Shown here in pieces: positions 27,058 through 36,068 of a stretch of DNA of 64,000 nucleotides (position 1 is its first letter; the number at the start of each line of letters is the position of its first letter). Where the stretch lies: NCBI RefSeq assembly GCF_009901565.1, contig NZ_WXEW01000006.1:558001-622000 (forward strand). Reading direction: 5' to 3'. This stretch comes from Herbidospora solisilvae (GTDB lineage Bacteria > Actinomycetota > Actinomycetes > Streptosporangiales > Streptosporangiaceae). The notes beneath the pieces were generated by a model, which saw only the letters and a list, made by a program, of their open reading frames with translations, had not been told where the DNA came from and searched no databases. The position numbers were made by a program, and so were the translations under genes.

Positions 27058-27548
27058 TCGGCCTCCTCCAACTCGGTTTCCTCCTGCTGGACCAGGGCCC
27101 GAACGGCCTGACGGGCGGTCTCCCGCTCGGCCGGGGGGAAGAAGTCGCGCCGGTTGACCCGCCGCACCTCGGCACGAAGACGAGCCGCGATGCGGGAGCG
27201 TTCACCGGGGGATGCGTCGAGGGCGGCTCCGGCCTGATCGATCAGCGCCCGGTATTCCAGGACGCGATCGGCCTGCATCGCCGTGGCTATCGCCTGTTCC
27301 TGTGCGGCGGTCGCGGGCGTGGCCGTCCAGACCGTCGCGGTCCCGTTGTTCTCGATGACCTGCTCGGCGATCCAGCCCAGCTGCTCGGCGGTACGGGCGT
27401 CGGCCGGCAGGGCGACCAGACCGTCACCGAGCCGCGCGACCCCGAGTCTCTCCAGCTTGCGCCACACCGCGATCCTCGGCGTGGAGGGTTGCCGCGGCAT
27501 CTTGTACGCGAGCAGTACCCATTTCCCGACACCTCCGGCATCGCCCAC
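27054..27548 (-). CDS. chrB: ChrB N-terminal domain protein, likely chromate-responsive regulator
   Basis: A 164-residue protein from GTG 27548. The conserved N-terminus KWVLLAYKMPRQPSTPR and AVWRKLERLGVARLGDGLVALP match the ChrB regulatory half, which controls chrA in response to chromate. A start at ATG 27500 would delete the conserved WVLLAYK, so GTG 27548 is preferred although the operator palindrome is immediately upstream; the mRNA may be leaderless. The C-terminal part is highly charged. Confidence 0.85.
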   Translation of the reverse strand: MGDAGGVGKWVLLAYKMPRQPSTPRIAVWRKLERLGVARLGDGLVALPADARTAEQLGWIAEQVIENNGTATVWTATPATAAQEQAIATAMQADRVLEYRALIDQAGAALDASPGERSRIAARLRAEVRRVNRRDFFPPAERETARQAVRALVQQEETELEEAE

Positions 27549-27577
27549 GTAACCATGGTTACAGAAACCGTGGTTAC
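27549..27577. promoter_or_regulatory. tandem operator of the chr operon
   Basis: GTAACCATGGTTAC (27549-27562) is a perfect 14-bp palindrome. A second copy, GAAACCGTGGTTAC (27564-27577), matches 12 of 14 and starts 15 bp away. They touch the chrB-N start codon. Binding by ChrB is the simplest reading. Confidence 0.65.
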
Positions 27578-27708
27578 CGGCAAACACGCGATCCGCGTGA
27601 TCACTACGGCCCTGGCAAAGGCGCGGCCACCGTACACACCGACCCCGATCGCGACCACGAAGCCCGGCAGCAGCTGGGGCCCTGGTTCCATCATCACCTA
27701 CCCTGCTG

Positions 27709-27721
27709 AACACTGTGTTCG
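27709..27721. promoter_or_regulatory. TetR operator, autoregulatory copy
   Basis: GAACACTGTGTTC is a perfect palindrome 13 bp before the TetR ATG. The same GAACA..TGTTC pattern occurs at 28362-28374 before the ABC operon, marking both as sites for this regulator. Confidence 0.65.
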
Positions 27722-27734
27722 GAAAGGGGACGCC

Positions 27735-28313
27735 ATGGATCGGCGGGTGCGCAGGACGCGGGATCTGCTGCGCCGGGCGCTGCTCGATCTGATTCTGGAG
27801 AAGGGGTACGACCGCATCACCGTCCAAGATGTCATCGATCGGGCTGATGTCGGGAGGTCGACTTTCTACGCGCACTTCACCGACAAGGACGACCTGCTGC
27901 TGAGCGGCCTGGAGGAGATGTCGGTCACCCTTGAGGAGCAGATGCGGCGGCATCTCGAAGGCGGCGACCCGAATCCGGTGCTGGCCGCGTTCCGGCACGC
28001 CGACCAGCACCGCCACCTCTGGAAGGCGCTGGCCGGGAAACGCGGCGCCGAGGTGATGCGCGACGGCGTGCGGCGGCGGATCTACGACATCGGCCTGCGG
28101 CGACTCCACAGCGTGCTGCCCGAGGGCGGGCCGCCGCACGAGGTGACCTTCGAGTTCCTGATGAGTTCCCTGGTCGGGCTGCTGACCTGGTGGATCGACG
28201 AGGACCGGCCGTACACGCCCGAGCAGATGGCCGACATGTACATGCGGCTGGCCATCTCCAGCGTCCACGGCGCCTATGACGTTTCGGGACAGTTCTGGAA
28301 ATCCGTTCAGTAG
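27735..28313 (+). CDS. TetR-family regulator of the adjacent ABC exporter
   Basis: A 192-residue regulator. The HTH is YDRITVQDVIDRADVGRSTFYAHFTDKDDLL (about 25-55), followed by an all-helical ligand domain. AAAGGGGA precedes the ATG. Two matching palindromes, one before this gene and one before the ABC genes 90 bp downstream, indicate that it represses itself and the exporter operon. The ligand is unknown, presumably a substrate of the exporter. Confidence 0.9.
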   Translation: MDRRVRRTRDLLRRALLDLILEKGYDRITVQDVIDRADVGRSTFYAHFTDKDDLLLSGLEEMSVTLEEQMRRHLEGGDPNPVLAAFRHADQHRHLWKALAGKRGAEVMRDGVRRRIYDIGLRRLHSVLPEGGPPHEVTFEFLMSSLVGLLTWWIDEDRPYTPEQMADMYMRLAISSVHGAYDVSGQFWKSVQ

Positions 28314-28361
28314 CGAACGGATCGGCTTCTTTGTCGGTTGACCTGCGGATTCACCACAATC

Positions 28362-28374
28362 GAACATCGTGTTC
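28362..28374. promoter_or_regulatory. TetR operator before the ABC operon
   Basis: GAACATCGTGTTC matches the upstream TetR palindrome at 11 of 13 positions. It is also part of a larger inverted repeat, TCGAACATCG (28360-28369) with CGATGTTCGA (28386-28395), so a hairpin could form in the leader. The ABC ATPase start is at 28404. Confidence 0.6.
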
Positions 28375-28403
28375 ACTAACTGATGCGATGTTCGAGGAGA
28401 GGT

Positions 28404-29057
28404 ATGTCCGTCATCGACGTCCGTGAGGTCGTCAAGTCGTACGGCGCCTTCACCGCGCTGCACGGCGTGGACCTGAAGGTGCACGCGGGTGAGTTCCTGG
28501 CCGTGGTCGGCCGATCCGGGAGCGGGAAGTCGACGCTCATCAACATGATCACCGGCATCGACCGGCCGACCAGTGGTGAGGTGCACGTCGCGGGGGCCGC
28601 CGTCCACACCATGTCCGAGAACGAACTCGCCGGCTGGCGCGGCCGGAACATAGGAGTGGTCTTCCAGTTCTTCCAGCTCCTGCCGACGCTGACCGTCGCC
28701 GAGAACGTCATGCTGCCGATGGACTTCTGCGGCACCTATCCGGGCTCCCGCAAGCCGCGGGCGCTCGACCTGCTCGAACGGGTCGGCATCGCCGACCAGG
28801 CCGGCAAACTGCCCGCCGAGCTCTCCGGCGGCCAGCAGCAGCGCGCCGCCATCGCGCGGGCGCTGGCGAACGAGCCGCCGTTACTCGTGGCCGACGAGCC
28901 GACCGGCAACCTCGACTCGGCGACCGCCACGGCCGTGCTCGAACTCTTCGCGGGCATCGCCGCCGACGGCACGACCGTCGTCATGGTCACCCACGGGCGG
29001 GAGGCGGCGCCGTACATCACCGCGACCGTCGAACTCGCGGACGGCCGCGTTGTCTAG
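28404..29057 (+). CDS. MacB/LolD-type ABC transporter ATP-binding protein
   Basis: A 217-residue ATPase. Walker A is [10 protein letters not shown], signature LSGGQQQR, Walker [13 protein letters not shown] and H-loop VTHGRE. GAGGAGAGG precedes the ATG. It pairs with the FtsX-like permease downstream, whose TTG start overlaps its stop by 8 bases. Such pairs form mechanotransmission exporters for peptides, lipoproteins or drugs. Confidence 0.93.
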   Translation: MSVIDVREVVKSYGAFTALHGVDLKVHAGEFLAVVGRSGSGKSTLINMITGIDRPTSGEVHVAGAAVHTMSENELAGWRGRNIGVVFQFFQLLPTLTVAENVMLPMDFCGTYPGSRKPRALDLLERVGIADQAGKLPAELSGGQQQRAAIARALANEPPLLVADEPTGNLDSATATAVLELFAGIAADGTTVVMVTHGREAAPYITATVELADGRVV

Positions 29058-31353
29058 CCCGCGCTGGAACAAGGCGCATCGCGACCTGGTCCTCGCGGCG
29101 GGGCGGATGAGCCTGCTCGTGGTCGCCATCGCCGCAGGTATCAGCGGCGTGGGCTCCGTCCTCGGGACCAACGGCATCGTCACCCGGGAGATCGACGCCA
29201 ACTACCTGGGCACCCGGCCCGCCGCCGCGACCTTCGACCTCGATCGGGTGGATCCCGCCCTCGTCGACCGGGTGCGCACCTGGCCGGGAGTCACCGACGC
29301 GGAGGCCCGCGCCACCGTCACGGCCCGCCTCCGGCTCGGACCCGACGAGTGGCGCACGCTGCTGCTGACCGTGGTGCCCGACTTCACCACCATGCGCCTG
29401 GCCACCGTCACCCATGAGAGCGGATCCTGGCCGCCACCCGCCGGGACGATGCTGCTCGAACGCAGCGCCCGTGAGATGGTTCCGCCGGGAACCCTGGAAG
29501 TGCGCCTGCCGGGTGGGACGATCCGGCCGCTGACCGTGTCAGGGGTGGTGCACGATCCTTCCCTGGCCCCGGCCTGGCAGGAACGGTCGGCCTATGGCTA
29601 CGTCACGCCGGAGACGCTCGCCGGGCTGGGCGGATCCCCCGTACTGGACGAACTGAAGATCCGCACCGAGGCCACGGACCGAGCCGGGATCGAGGCGGTC
29701 GCCCGCGACCTGTCGGCATGGCTCAGCGCTCAGGGGCGCGAGGTGCACGAGGTCCAGGTGCCGCCGCCCGGCAAGCACCCCCACTCCTCGCAGATGACCG
29801 CGGTCATGACGATGCTGCTGGTCTTCGCCCTGCTCGGCCTGGCCCTCGCCGCGGTGCTGACCGCCACGGTGATCGGCGGGCTGATGGCACAGCAGATCCG
29901 CCAGCTCGGCGTCATGAAGGCGATCGGCGCCCGCACCGGTCAGATCGCCGGCCTGTACCTCGCCCAGGTCTTCCTCCTCGGCCTGATCGCCACCCTGATC
30001 TCGCTGCCGCTGGGCACCCTGGCAGCGCGCACCTACGCGGGCCTCGTCGCCGAACTGCTCAACCTCGAACTCGGCAGCCTGACGATCCCGTGGTGGGTGT
30101 ACGCGGTGCAGATCGCCGCCGGACTCCTCGTGCCACCGCTGTTCGCCGCCATCCCGATCGTCCGGGCGGCCAGGGTGACGGTCAGGGAGGCGATCAGCGA
30201 CTTCGGGGTGCGGAACGAGACCGTGTCGGCCCGGATCACCGGGCTCAACCGAGTGCTGCTGCTCGCGGTCCGCAACACCTTCCGCCGCCGGGGCCGGCTG
30301 CTGCTCACCCTCGGCCTGCTCTCGGCGGGAGGGGCGCTGTTCCTGGCCGGGCTCAACGTGGCCGCCGCCTGGCAGCGCACGGCCGACGAGGGCATGGCCT
30401 CCCGCCACTACGACCTCGACATCCGCCTGACCACCCCCGACCCCGCGTTGACCTCGGCGATCACTGCCCTTCCTGGCGTGCGAACCGTCGAGACCTGGGG
30501 CTACGCCCCGGCCTCCGCGCAGACCGGGATCGCCTCCACCTACCCCGACGGCGGACACGGCAGCTTCACCATCCGGGGCGTGCCCGAGGCGACGACCCTG
30601 CTCGACTTCACCCTCGTCGAAGGCCGGATGCTGCGCCCCGGGGACATCGACGCCGCCGTGCTCAACTCCCTGGCCGGGCCGGCCAAGGTCGGCGACACGG
30701 TCACCTACAGCGTTGACGGCAAGCCGACGACCTGGCGCGTCGTCGGGCTGGTTCGCGAGATCGGCAACCCCGCCACCGCCTACGTCACCAGGGCCGCGTT
30801 CGAGCAGAGAGTCGGCCCGAGCCGGGTGTTGCGGGTGGCCACCGATGACGTCCCGGCCGTCGGGGCCGCGCTTCGCGAGGCCGACGTCGAGGCGGCCACC
30901 CAGTCGACCGCCGAACTCGCCGCCGCCGTCGACGGCCACGTCTTCGTATTGATCGGCGCGCTCATCGCGCTCGCCGTCGTGATGGCCGTGGTGGGCGTGC
31001 TCGGCCTGGCCGCCGCCACCGGAACGGGCGTCATCGAGCGCACCCGCGAGTTCGCCGTCATGCGCGCCATCGGCGCGAGCCCGTCCACGGTGACGAGGAT
31101 CGTGCTCGGCGAGACCGTCGTCGTCGGCCTGCTGAGCTGGGTCGTCGCCGCCGTCTTGGCGGTGCCGTTGAGCTGGGCCATCGGCTCGCTGCTCGGCAGC
31201 CTCGCCTTCCGGCTTCCGCTCACGCTGACGATCTCACCGCTCGCGCTCGCGTTGTGGCTGGTCATCGCCGTCGCCGGCTCGGCACTGGCCGGTACGGCTC
31301 CCGCCCGCCGCGCCTCCTCACTCACTGTCCGTCAAGCTCTCGCCTACGTCTGA
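29050..31353 (+). CDS. FtsX/MacB-family ABC permease
   Basis: A 767-residue permease. TM1 is near 15-35, followed by an extracytoplasmic MacB core-like domain to about 235. Three TM helices form the first FtsX module (about 250-360, [17 protein letters not shown]). A second extracytoplasmic domain and second FtsX module (about 635-760, [18 protein letters not shown]) follow. This long two-FtsX architecture is typical of actinobacterial MacB-like exporters. The TTG start inside the ATPase gene implies coupling. Confidence 0.88.
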   Translation: MSSPRWNKAHRDLVLAAGRMSLLVVAIAAGISGVGSVLGTNGIVTREIDANYLGTRPAAATFDLDRVDPALVDRVRTWPGVTDAEARATVTARLRLGPDEWRTLLLTVVPDFTTMRLATVTHESGSWPPPAGTMLLERSAREMVPPGTLEVRLPGGTIRPLTVSGVVHDPSLAPAWQERSAYGYVTPETLAGLGGSPVLDELKIRTEATDRAGIEAVARDLSAWLSAQGREVHEVQVPPPGKHPHSSQMTAVMTMLLVFALLGLALAAVLTATVIGGLMAQQIRQLGVMKAIGARTGQIAGLYLAQVFLLGLIATLISLPLGTLAARTYAGLVAELLNLELGSLTIPWWVYAVQIAAGLLVPPLFAAIPIVRAARVTVREAISDFGVRNETVSARITGLNRVLLLAVRNTFRRRGRLLLTLGLLSAGGALFLAGLNVAAAWQRTADEGMASRHYDLDIRLTTPDPALTSAITALPGVRTVETWGYAPASAQTGIASTYPDGGHGSFTIRGVPEATTLLDFTLVEGRMLRPGDIDAAVLNSLAGPAKVGDTVTYSVDGKPTTWRVVGLVREIGNPATAYVTRAAFEQRVGPSRVLRVATDDVPAVGAALREADVEAATQSTAELAAAVDGHVFVLIGALIALAVVMAVVGVLGLAAATGTGVIERTREFAVMRAIGASPSTVTRIVLGETVVVGLLSWVVAAVLAVPLSWAIGSLLGSLAFRLPLTLTISPLALALWLVIAVAGSALAGTAPARRASSLTVRQALAYV

Positions 31354-31362
31354 GGACCTGTC

Positions 31363-31476
31363 ATGCGCAGAAGAACCCTGATCGTCTGGGGCGTCGTCGT
31401 GGTGGTCGTACTGGGGCTGATCCTGGCCGCGCAATCGCTCGACCTGCACGGTTTGCTCCGGGAGATGCACGGCTAG
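31363..31476 (+). CDS. 37-residue single-pass membrane peptide
   Basis: A short gene starting 9 bp after the permease stop. The product starts MRRRTLIVWG, has one hydrophobic helix (VVVVVLGLILAA, about 10-24) and ends in an amphipathic tail (LDLHGLLREMHG). The position inside the TetR-controlled operon suggests a small accessory subunit of the exporter or a processed peptide; no homologue is recognised. AGGA lies 7 bases before the ATG. Confidence 0.55.
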   Translation: MRRRTLIVWGVVVVVVLGLILAAQSLDLHGLLREMHG

Positions 31477-31505
31477 CCGACTACCCTCTGTACATTTCTG
31501 CCCGA

Positions 31506-31536
31506 AACCCCGCCGCAGCCCACCCTCGGCGGGGTT
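31506..31536. terminator. terminator downstream of the displaced acyl-CoA dehydrogenase 3' end
   Basis: AACCCCGCCG and CGGCGGGGTT form a 10-bp stem with an 11-nt loop. It corresponds to the hairpin at 60961-60994 beyond the intact dehydrogenase gene and can serve both strands, so it also ends the ABC operon. Confidence 0.7.
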
Positions 31537-31549
31537 CGCCGTTCAGGCC

Positions 31550-31621
31550 CTACTTGAGGAGCTGACGCGCCATCACCATGCGCTGGATCTGGTTGGTCCC
31601 TTCGTAGATCTGGGTGATCTT
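31550..31621 (-). repeat. left-end copy of the acyl-CoA dehydrogenase 3' end (putative att region)
   Basis: These 72 bases encode on the minus strand the last 23 residues plus stop of the acyl-CoA dehydrogenase at 61009-62172 (beginning [15 protein letters not shown]). The protein sequence is identical, but 9 of 72 bases differ, all synonymous. Codons here are more GC-rich (GCG CGT, CTC AAG) than in the right copy (GCT AGG, CTT AAA). Homology stops abruptly at 31622. The att core is probably in 31602-31621, where 19 of 20 bases agree with 61061-61080. Confidence 0.8.
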
Positions 31622-32065
31622 CTCCCCGGGAACCGACCATCTGGCAAGAGGCCTCGATCAAGCTCGTGAGCAGGGCGAACGCTTGTGGGGCGCTTCATCT
31701 TCTTTGGCTATCTTCCAGCCTTCCGCGGAACAGCCACGGAACAGACCATGATCGATAAGCCAGCAATCCGGCCAACGGCCAAAGCACGCCGTCCACACGT
31801 TCTGTGATGGCGCCACCCGCCCGCCATCGGTTCGACTGTCCCCGCGACGCGCGTACATCCGTGGGGCGCCTCAGGTTCCTTCACCGGTTTGAAGGGCGTA
31901 GCCCAGGAACCTCAGACCTACGCATTACGAGCCTCCGGATCCTCAGTGAAGGCAGTCCGCTCAAGCTCGTTACTGTCCAAATCCGCTGGTCAGAGCAGAG
32001 GCGGGCTCTGACGGTCACGCGCGGGCACAGGCGAACTGCAACGGGAACTGCAACGGCAGCGAAGG
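31622..32065. other. left end of the element, no gene
   Basis: No coding region is supported here. It contains the paired CGGAACAG repeats at 31726-31744. Base composition is lower in GC than the flanking chromosome and stays so to about 33.5 kb. Open frames on the plus strand (for example 31804-32244) show no family resemblance. Confidence 0.5.
31726..31744 (+). repeat. paired arm-type repeats, left end
   Basis: CGGAACAG at 31726-31733 and 31737-31744, with an 11-bp period. The same pair in the same orientation and period is at 60911-60929 beside the integrase. Arm-type integrase binding sites are the natural interpretation. Confidence 0.6.
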
Positions 32066-32857
32066 CTAGGAAGCTTGATCGTACGGTTGATCTCTGCGCC
32101 ACTCGTTGGGCCCGATCGCACGCACGACTCCGCCGGCCTGCCACCCCGACAACAGCCACACCTGACTCAGCTCGGGGGGAAGCTGCGGAGGCAGGAGCGG
32201 TAGATCGATCCCGAAGGCGAGGCCGTCGTACACCGGAAAGCTGAAAGCCGATGGTCGAACGTGAAGGAATAGATGACGTTCCGCCAGGCCGGTGGCCATG
32301 AGCTTCCTGATCTTCGCTTGCACCGTTGGGGTTTGTAGCTGACGAGCTAATTCGTCGGGCAACGGCTGGATGCCGTCGTGAAGAAACCCGCCTAAGCTGC
32401 GGGTGAAAATGAACGCACCTGGTTTTCGGCGGTGGAGCGCGTCTTCGCCACTCGCGATCACCGAGCCGAACACACCCATCAGCCGCTCATTGACGGCCTC
32501 ATCCCAGATCGCACGATAGTCGAAGGTCTTTCGACTCTCTCGCTCCAAGTCCAGGAGGACCCTGTCGAGGAGGCGCAGATCAGCGGGATGGAAGTTCGGC
32601 GGAACCTGGACATACCACAAGCACATCAAGCCATCGACCGCACGTCGGTGCCCTCGGTTGTTCAGGTAGCCCGCGATTGCCTCGTCTTCGGCTCCGATCG
32701 AGGAGATCTCCAATGCGGCTGTCCGCCCATCTGAGAAGTGGATCAGGCCGTCAACAGCCGATTGCCTGCCCTTCAGGTCGTATGCCTCGACCTCGACACC
32801 CAAAACACGGCTGACCACCTGCAACGCGAAGACTTCTTCTTTTCGCAGATCACTCAT
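32066..32857 (-). CDS. hypothetical protein with a possible PD-(D/E)xK-like core
   Basis: A 263-residue soluble protein from ATG 32857 (GGGAGA upstream). The N-terminal region reads as a helix with a conserved glutamate (RKEEVFALQVVSRVLG), then strands VDGLIHFSDG and RTAALEISSIG. This D...E-x-S order is reminiscent of PD-(D/E)xK nuclease-like folds, but no family is recognised. The rest is mixed alpha/beta. It is the first gene inside the left end of the element and has less extreme codon bias than neighbours, so it may be part of the original element. Confidence 0.6.
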   Translation of the reverse strand: MSDLRKEEVFALQVVSRVLGVEVEAYDLKGRQSAVDGLIHFSDGRTAALEISSIGAEDEAIAGYLNNRGHRRAVDGLMCLWYVQVPPNFHPADLRLLDRVLLDLERESRKTFDYRAIWDEAVNERLMGVFGSVIASGEDALHRRKPGAFIFTRSLGGFLHDGIQPLPDELARQLQTPTVQAKIRKLMATGLAERHLFLHVRPSAFSFPVYDGLAFGIDLPLLPPQLPPELSQVWLLSGWQAGGVVRAIGPNEWRRDQPYDQAS

Positions 32858-33055
32858 CGTCTGACCATCTCCCAACTACATGACCACGCCATCATGCTCT
32901 CTAGACCTATACGCAATGGCAGAAACCCTCGACGGGGACAAGAGGCGGAGCTCCAACATTTCTTACCTGGAGAGGCATCCCGCCGCAACAAAAGCCTGAT
33001 CATTTGCGATGTCGCCTCTAAGGAGGTAAGTGCCAACGGCGGGCAGCCAGCGACA

Positions 33056-33448
33056 ATGGAGCTAGGTTTTGTCGGCGCAAGTCGTCCAGCCCGTGACTAC
33101 CGCTTCTTGAAGGTCACGGATAGGGATACACCGTCCATCGAGATGTCGATTCGGATGGTGTCGATTGATACGCCAGAGAGCGAGTTCGGGGGTAGCCCGC
33201 CTACCGCTCAGGCCGCCCTCAATCCAGCCAGGACCCGTATGCAAGACGGCACTTACGACGCCCTTCCGGAAGATCTTCGCGATTATCTCATCACTCGCCT
33301 TACTCCCGACGCGCTCAACGCCATTTGACGGCGGGGAAACTGGCGGCTGAGGCGCACAAGGCGATGGTCAGCACGCGGCTTACCCGGCCGGACGGATCAC
33401 AGCGCAAATTGGCCGTCATCGCAACTGGAGAACTTGTGGAAAATCAGG
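33056..33448 (+). pseudogene. SNase-like nuclease gene with frameshift and lost 3' end
   Basis: The first frame (33056-33327) encodes FVGASRPARDYRFLKV, TPSIEMSIRMVSIDTPES and GTYDALPEDLRDYLITR, matching actinobacterial staphylococcal-nuclease-like proteins. It stops prematurely at 33325-33327. The next frame continues the family sequence (HLTAGKLAAEAHKAMVSTRL, then RPDGSQRKLAVIATGELVEN). Restoring one base near 33319-33323 would join them. Homology ends at 33448, exactly where the 160-bp repeat begins. The gene is inactive. Confidence 0.7.
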
Positions 33449-33608
33449 CGTTGGCGCAATGTCGCGTGCAACCCGTGTCGCCATATCGCGATCACCGCCA
33501 TACTTCTCGGCGACCGCACCGCAGGCTGAGGTGGTCGTCGGCTCGATGTGCCGGAAACTCACGTCCCGTGCTCGACTTCGCGTTGAGGAAGGCGGGCGCG
33601 CGCCACGC
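33449..33608. repeat. 160-bp dispersed repeat, copy A
   Basis: More than 90% identical by eye to 55058-55216, in the same orientation; the last 45 bases are identical. It begins CGTTGGCGCAATGTCGCG and ends GGGCGCGCGCCACGC. It cuts the nuclease gene on the left and supplies the last codons of the MFS gene on the right. No protein or clear terminal inverted repeat is seen. Confidence 0.8.
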
Positions 33609-34860
33609 TGGCCCGCGCGGGACGCAGCCGACCCGACTGATCAAGCCAACGCACGGCCAGCGCACAGGCCACTCCCACGGCAGCCAGCCCCCACCAGGGA
33701 AGACCCGGCAGGCCCGACTGCCCGCTGAAGTCGAGCAGGGCGCCGGTGAGGAGGTTCCCCACCGCGATTCCGATCCCGGACAAGGTGTTGTACAGACCGT
33801 AATAGGTGCCCATCATCTGGTCACCACCCAGGTTGGCGATGGTCGACATCTCGAAGGGGTAAACGATCATGGTAGCTACGGTGAGCAGCGCCGTCGTCAC
33901 CAGGATGGGGGCTACAGCGATGACGTATTCCCACCCCCCGGTGACTGTGGCGTGGCGAGTCGAAGCTGCGACAGCGATGGGAACAAATGCGATTCCCATC
34001 AGGAACAGGCCGTGAACCATGGCCTGGCCGGGCGTCCAGCGAGCCTTCACCCACCTCGTAACGTGCACCTGACCGATCATCGACAGGCCGCCGGACAGCA
34101 CGAAGAGCAAAGTGACGCCCAACTCTCCTCCCGTGGCTCGCCGCACCTCGATGGGCAGGCCGAGGTACACCTGGAAGTTGAGAATGTAGGAACCGATCAA
34201 AGCCAGGGAGAAGAGCATGAAGGCGCGGTTTCCCAGCGCCTGACGCCAGTCGCTGAGCATCGACCCTGCGGCCCCGGCCCGGCTGCCGCGTCTGTTGGGC
34301 AGAGCCCGCACCTGAGCCAGCGCCAAGATCGCAAAGAGCCCGGCCGCTACCAGGCAGGTGATGCGGAAGGCGAAGCCCTGCAGCAGCAACCCGATCAGTG
34401 GTCCGATCAGGATGCCGGTTTGGTAGAAGACGTTGAATATGGCGAACGCGTCCACTTTGCGTTCCCCTGCCTCTTGAGCCAGGTAGGCGCGTGCGGCCGG
34501 GTTGAAGAAGGCTCCCGCGAGCCCCGTCAAGGCCGAGGCCAGAATCAGAGCCGGCACCGCCTCGACCAGACCGAGCAGGGCGAATCCGACCGTACGAAGA
34601 GCCAGCCCGGTGAGGATCATCGGCTTGTAGCCGATCCGGTCGGCGAGACTTCCGCCGACCAGGAACAAGCCCTGCTGGCTCAGGTTGCGTACACCAAGGA
34701 TCAGCCCGGTCAACCACACCGCCAGGCCCACGTCCCCGGTCAGATACGTGGCCAGATACGGCATCAGCATGTAGAAGCCGATGTTGATGGTGAGCTGGTT
34801 GATCAGGAGCAACCGGATCGGCCGGTCGAACGATCTCACCTGGGCGAGGGTCGCCTTCAC
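33559..34860 (-). CDS. MFS transporter, likely exporter of a product made by the adjacent PLP enzyme
   Basis: A 433-residue 12-helix permease. The MFS loop 2-3 signature is [17 protein letters not shown], and the membrane segments are regular. GTG 34860 is chosen because it overlaps the stop of the PLP enzyme gene (GTGA), indicating one unit. The last 15 residues ([15 protein letters not shown]) are encoded by the 160-bp repeat, so the natural C-terminus has been replaced; as a cytoplasmic tail this may not matter. Confidence 0.85.
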   Translation of the reverse strand: MKATLAQVRSFDRPIRLLLINQLTINIGFYMLMPYLATYLTGDVGLAVWLTGLILGVRNLSQQGLFLVGGSLADRIGYKPMILTGLALRTVGFALLGLVEAVPALILASALTGLAGAFFNPAARAYLAQEAGERKVDAFAIFNVFYQTGILIGPLIGLLLQGFAFRITCLVAAGLFAILALAQVRALPNRRGSRAGAAGSMLSDWRQALGNRAFMLFSLALIGSYILNFQVYLGLPIEVRRATGGELGVTLLFVLSGGLSMIGQVHVTRWVKARWTPGQAMVHGLFLMGIAFVPIAVAASTRHATVTGGWEYVIAVAPILVTTALLTVATMIVYPFEMSTIANLGGDQMMGTYYGLYNTLSGIGIAVGNLLTGALLDFSGQSGLPGLPWWGLAAVGVACALAVRWLDQSGRLRPARASVARARLPQREVEHGT

Positions 34861-35954
34861 GTCGGCTCCCCCATCGCTGAAGGCATGCCCTGGTTTTCCG
34901 CCAGCGGATCCGTCACCGCAGTACAGCGGGTCCACCGCTCCACCTCGGCCGCGTCACACCTCGAGATCAGGTCTGGTTCCGGCTCCGGCTTGCGGTGGAG
35001 AAGATCGTGGTCATGGCAGTAGCCGTCGTTGTAGATCGTGTCGAAATAGCGCTCCGGACCATCAGGGAAGACCGCGGCGATGCGGGTGCCGGCCGGTTCG
35101 GTCCTGGCGAGCCAGGAGGCCACAAGCGCGACGGCGCCGACACTCCATCCGCCGGTGGCATACCTGATGGCACCGAGTCGCCGACAGCCCCATACCGCCT
35201 CGGCTGGAGCAACCCAGTGCACCTCGCTGAACAGCTCGTAGGCGACGTTGCGCGGATGGATGCTGCTGCCCAGGCCGCGCATGAGTCGTGCTCTTGGAGG
35301 CTGGCCGAAGATCGTCGAACCGACCGTGTCGACGCCCACGAGACGCACTCCTGGGCAGAGCTCCCGTAGCGTGCGGAACGTTCCAGCGCTATGGCCGCCG
35401 GTGCCGACACTGCAGACGAGCACATCGACCTGGCCGAGCTGAGCGGCCAGTTCCTCGGCCAGGGCGCCATACGCGGCGACGTTGTCGGGATTGCTGTACT
35501 GGTCAGGGCAATAGGACCCAGGGCGCGCATCCAGAAGCTGCCGAACCCTCTGCCGCCGTGCCTCCTGCCAGCCCCCCTCAGGGTGCGGCTCGGTGACGAG
35601 TTCCACCCGGGCCCCGTAGGTGCGGAGCAGTCTGTGAACCAGCGGCTCCAGGCCTGGATCGGTGACAAGCGTCACCGGGTGTCTGTGGATCATCCCGGCG
35701 AGGGCCAGGCCCAGGCCGAGCGTGCCGCTGGTCGACTCGACGATGTGCCTGCCCGGCTCCAGCTCGCCGCGCGTTTTCGCCTCGGCGATCATGTGAAGGC
35801 CCGGCCGGTCTTTGATGCCACCAGGGTTATAGCTCTCGAGCTTCGCCCAGAAGCCACGCTCACCCCCGGACCATATTTCCGGCACCCACAGAACCGGGGT
35901 ATTGCCGACCAGGTCCGCCAAAGAGCCGCGCGTCTGTATGCGCACGTCGTTCAT
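34857..35954 (-). CDS. cysteine-synthase-like PLP enzyme (fold type II)
   Basis: A 365-residue enzyme. The Schiff-base lysine is K48 in [10 protein letters not shown], the substrate loop is [13 protein letters not shown], and the phosphate loop is [11 protein letters not shown]. Beta-replacement enzymes of this family make cysteine or diaminopropionate-type amino acids. The extended C-terminus (about 315-365) with a Cys/His-rich part ([13 protein letters not shown]) is unusual for CysK. Overlap with an MFS gene suggests synthesis and export of a non-protein amino acid. GAGGAA precedes the ATG; a structured leader lies upstream. Confidence 0.82.
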   Translation of the reverse strand: MNDVRIQTRGSLADLVGNTPVLWVPEIWSGGERGFWAKLESYNPGGIKDRPGLHMIAEAKTRGELEPGRHIVESTSGTLGLGLALAGMIHRHPVTLVTDPGLEPLVHRLLRTYGARVELVTEPHPEGGWQEARRQRVRQLLDARPGSYCPDQYSNPDNVAAYGALAEELAAQLGQVDVLVCSVGTGGHSAGTFRTLRELCPGVRLVGVDTVGSTIFGQPPRARLMRGLGSSIHPRNVAYELFSEVHWVAPAEAVWGCRRLGAIRYATGGWSVGAVALVASWLARTEPAGTRIAAVFPDGPERYFDTIYNDGYCHDHDLLHRKPEPEPDLISRCDAAEVERWTRCTAVTDPLAENQGMPSAMGEPT

Positions 35955-35994
35955 GAAGTTCCTCGTTCACTGGGGACTGCGGATGGATCGACAA

Positions 35995-36061
35995 GGCGTC
36001 AGCCGCGCGCCGGTGTTGGGGCTCTCGGAAGAGTCCACTCCGAAATCACGCAGCTGACGCC
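35995..36061 (-). promoter_or_regulatory. structured leader upstream of the PLP enzyme/MFS unit
   Basis: GGCGTCAGC (35995-36003) and GCTGACGCC (36053-36061) form a perfect 9-bp stem enclosing 49 nt, with an inner TCGGA/TCCGA hairpin. The element ends 40 nt before the PLP enzyme ATG. It could be an RNA switch or attenuator; no known family is recognised. Confidence 0.4.
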
Positions 36062-36068
36062 GGGCGCT

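Noticed and set aside
26626-27548. chrB interpreted as a frameshifted single gene
   Set aside because: The halves overlap by a normal ATGA junction and separate ChrB-N and ChrB-C genes are known in other actinobacteria.
32738-33055. Plus-strand frame upstream of the nuclease fragment as part of that gene
   Set aside because: It overlaps the minus-strand hypothetical gene and shows no nuclease-family sequence before about 33056.
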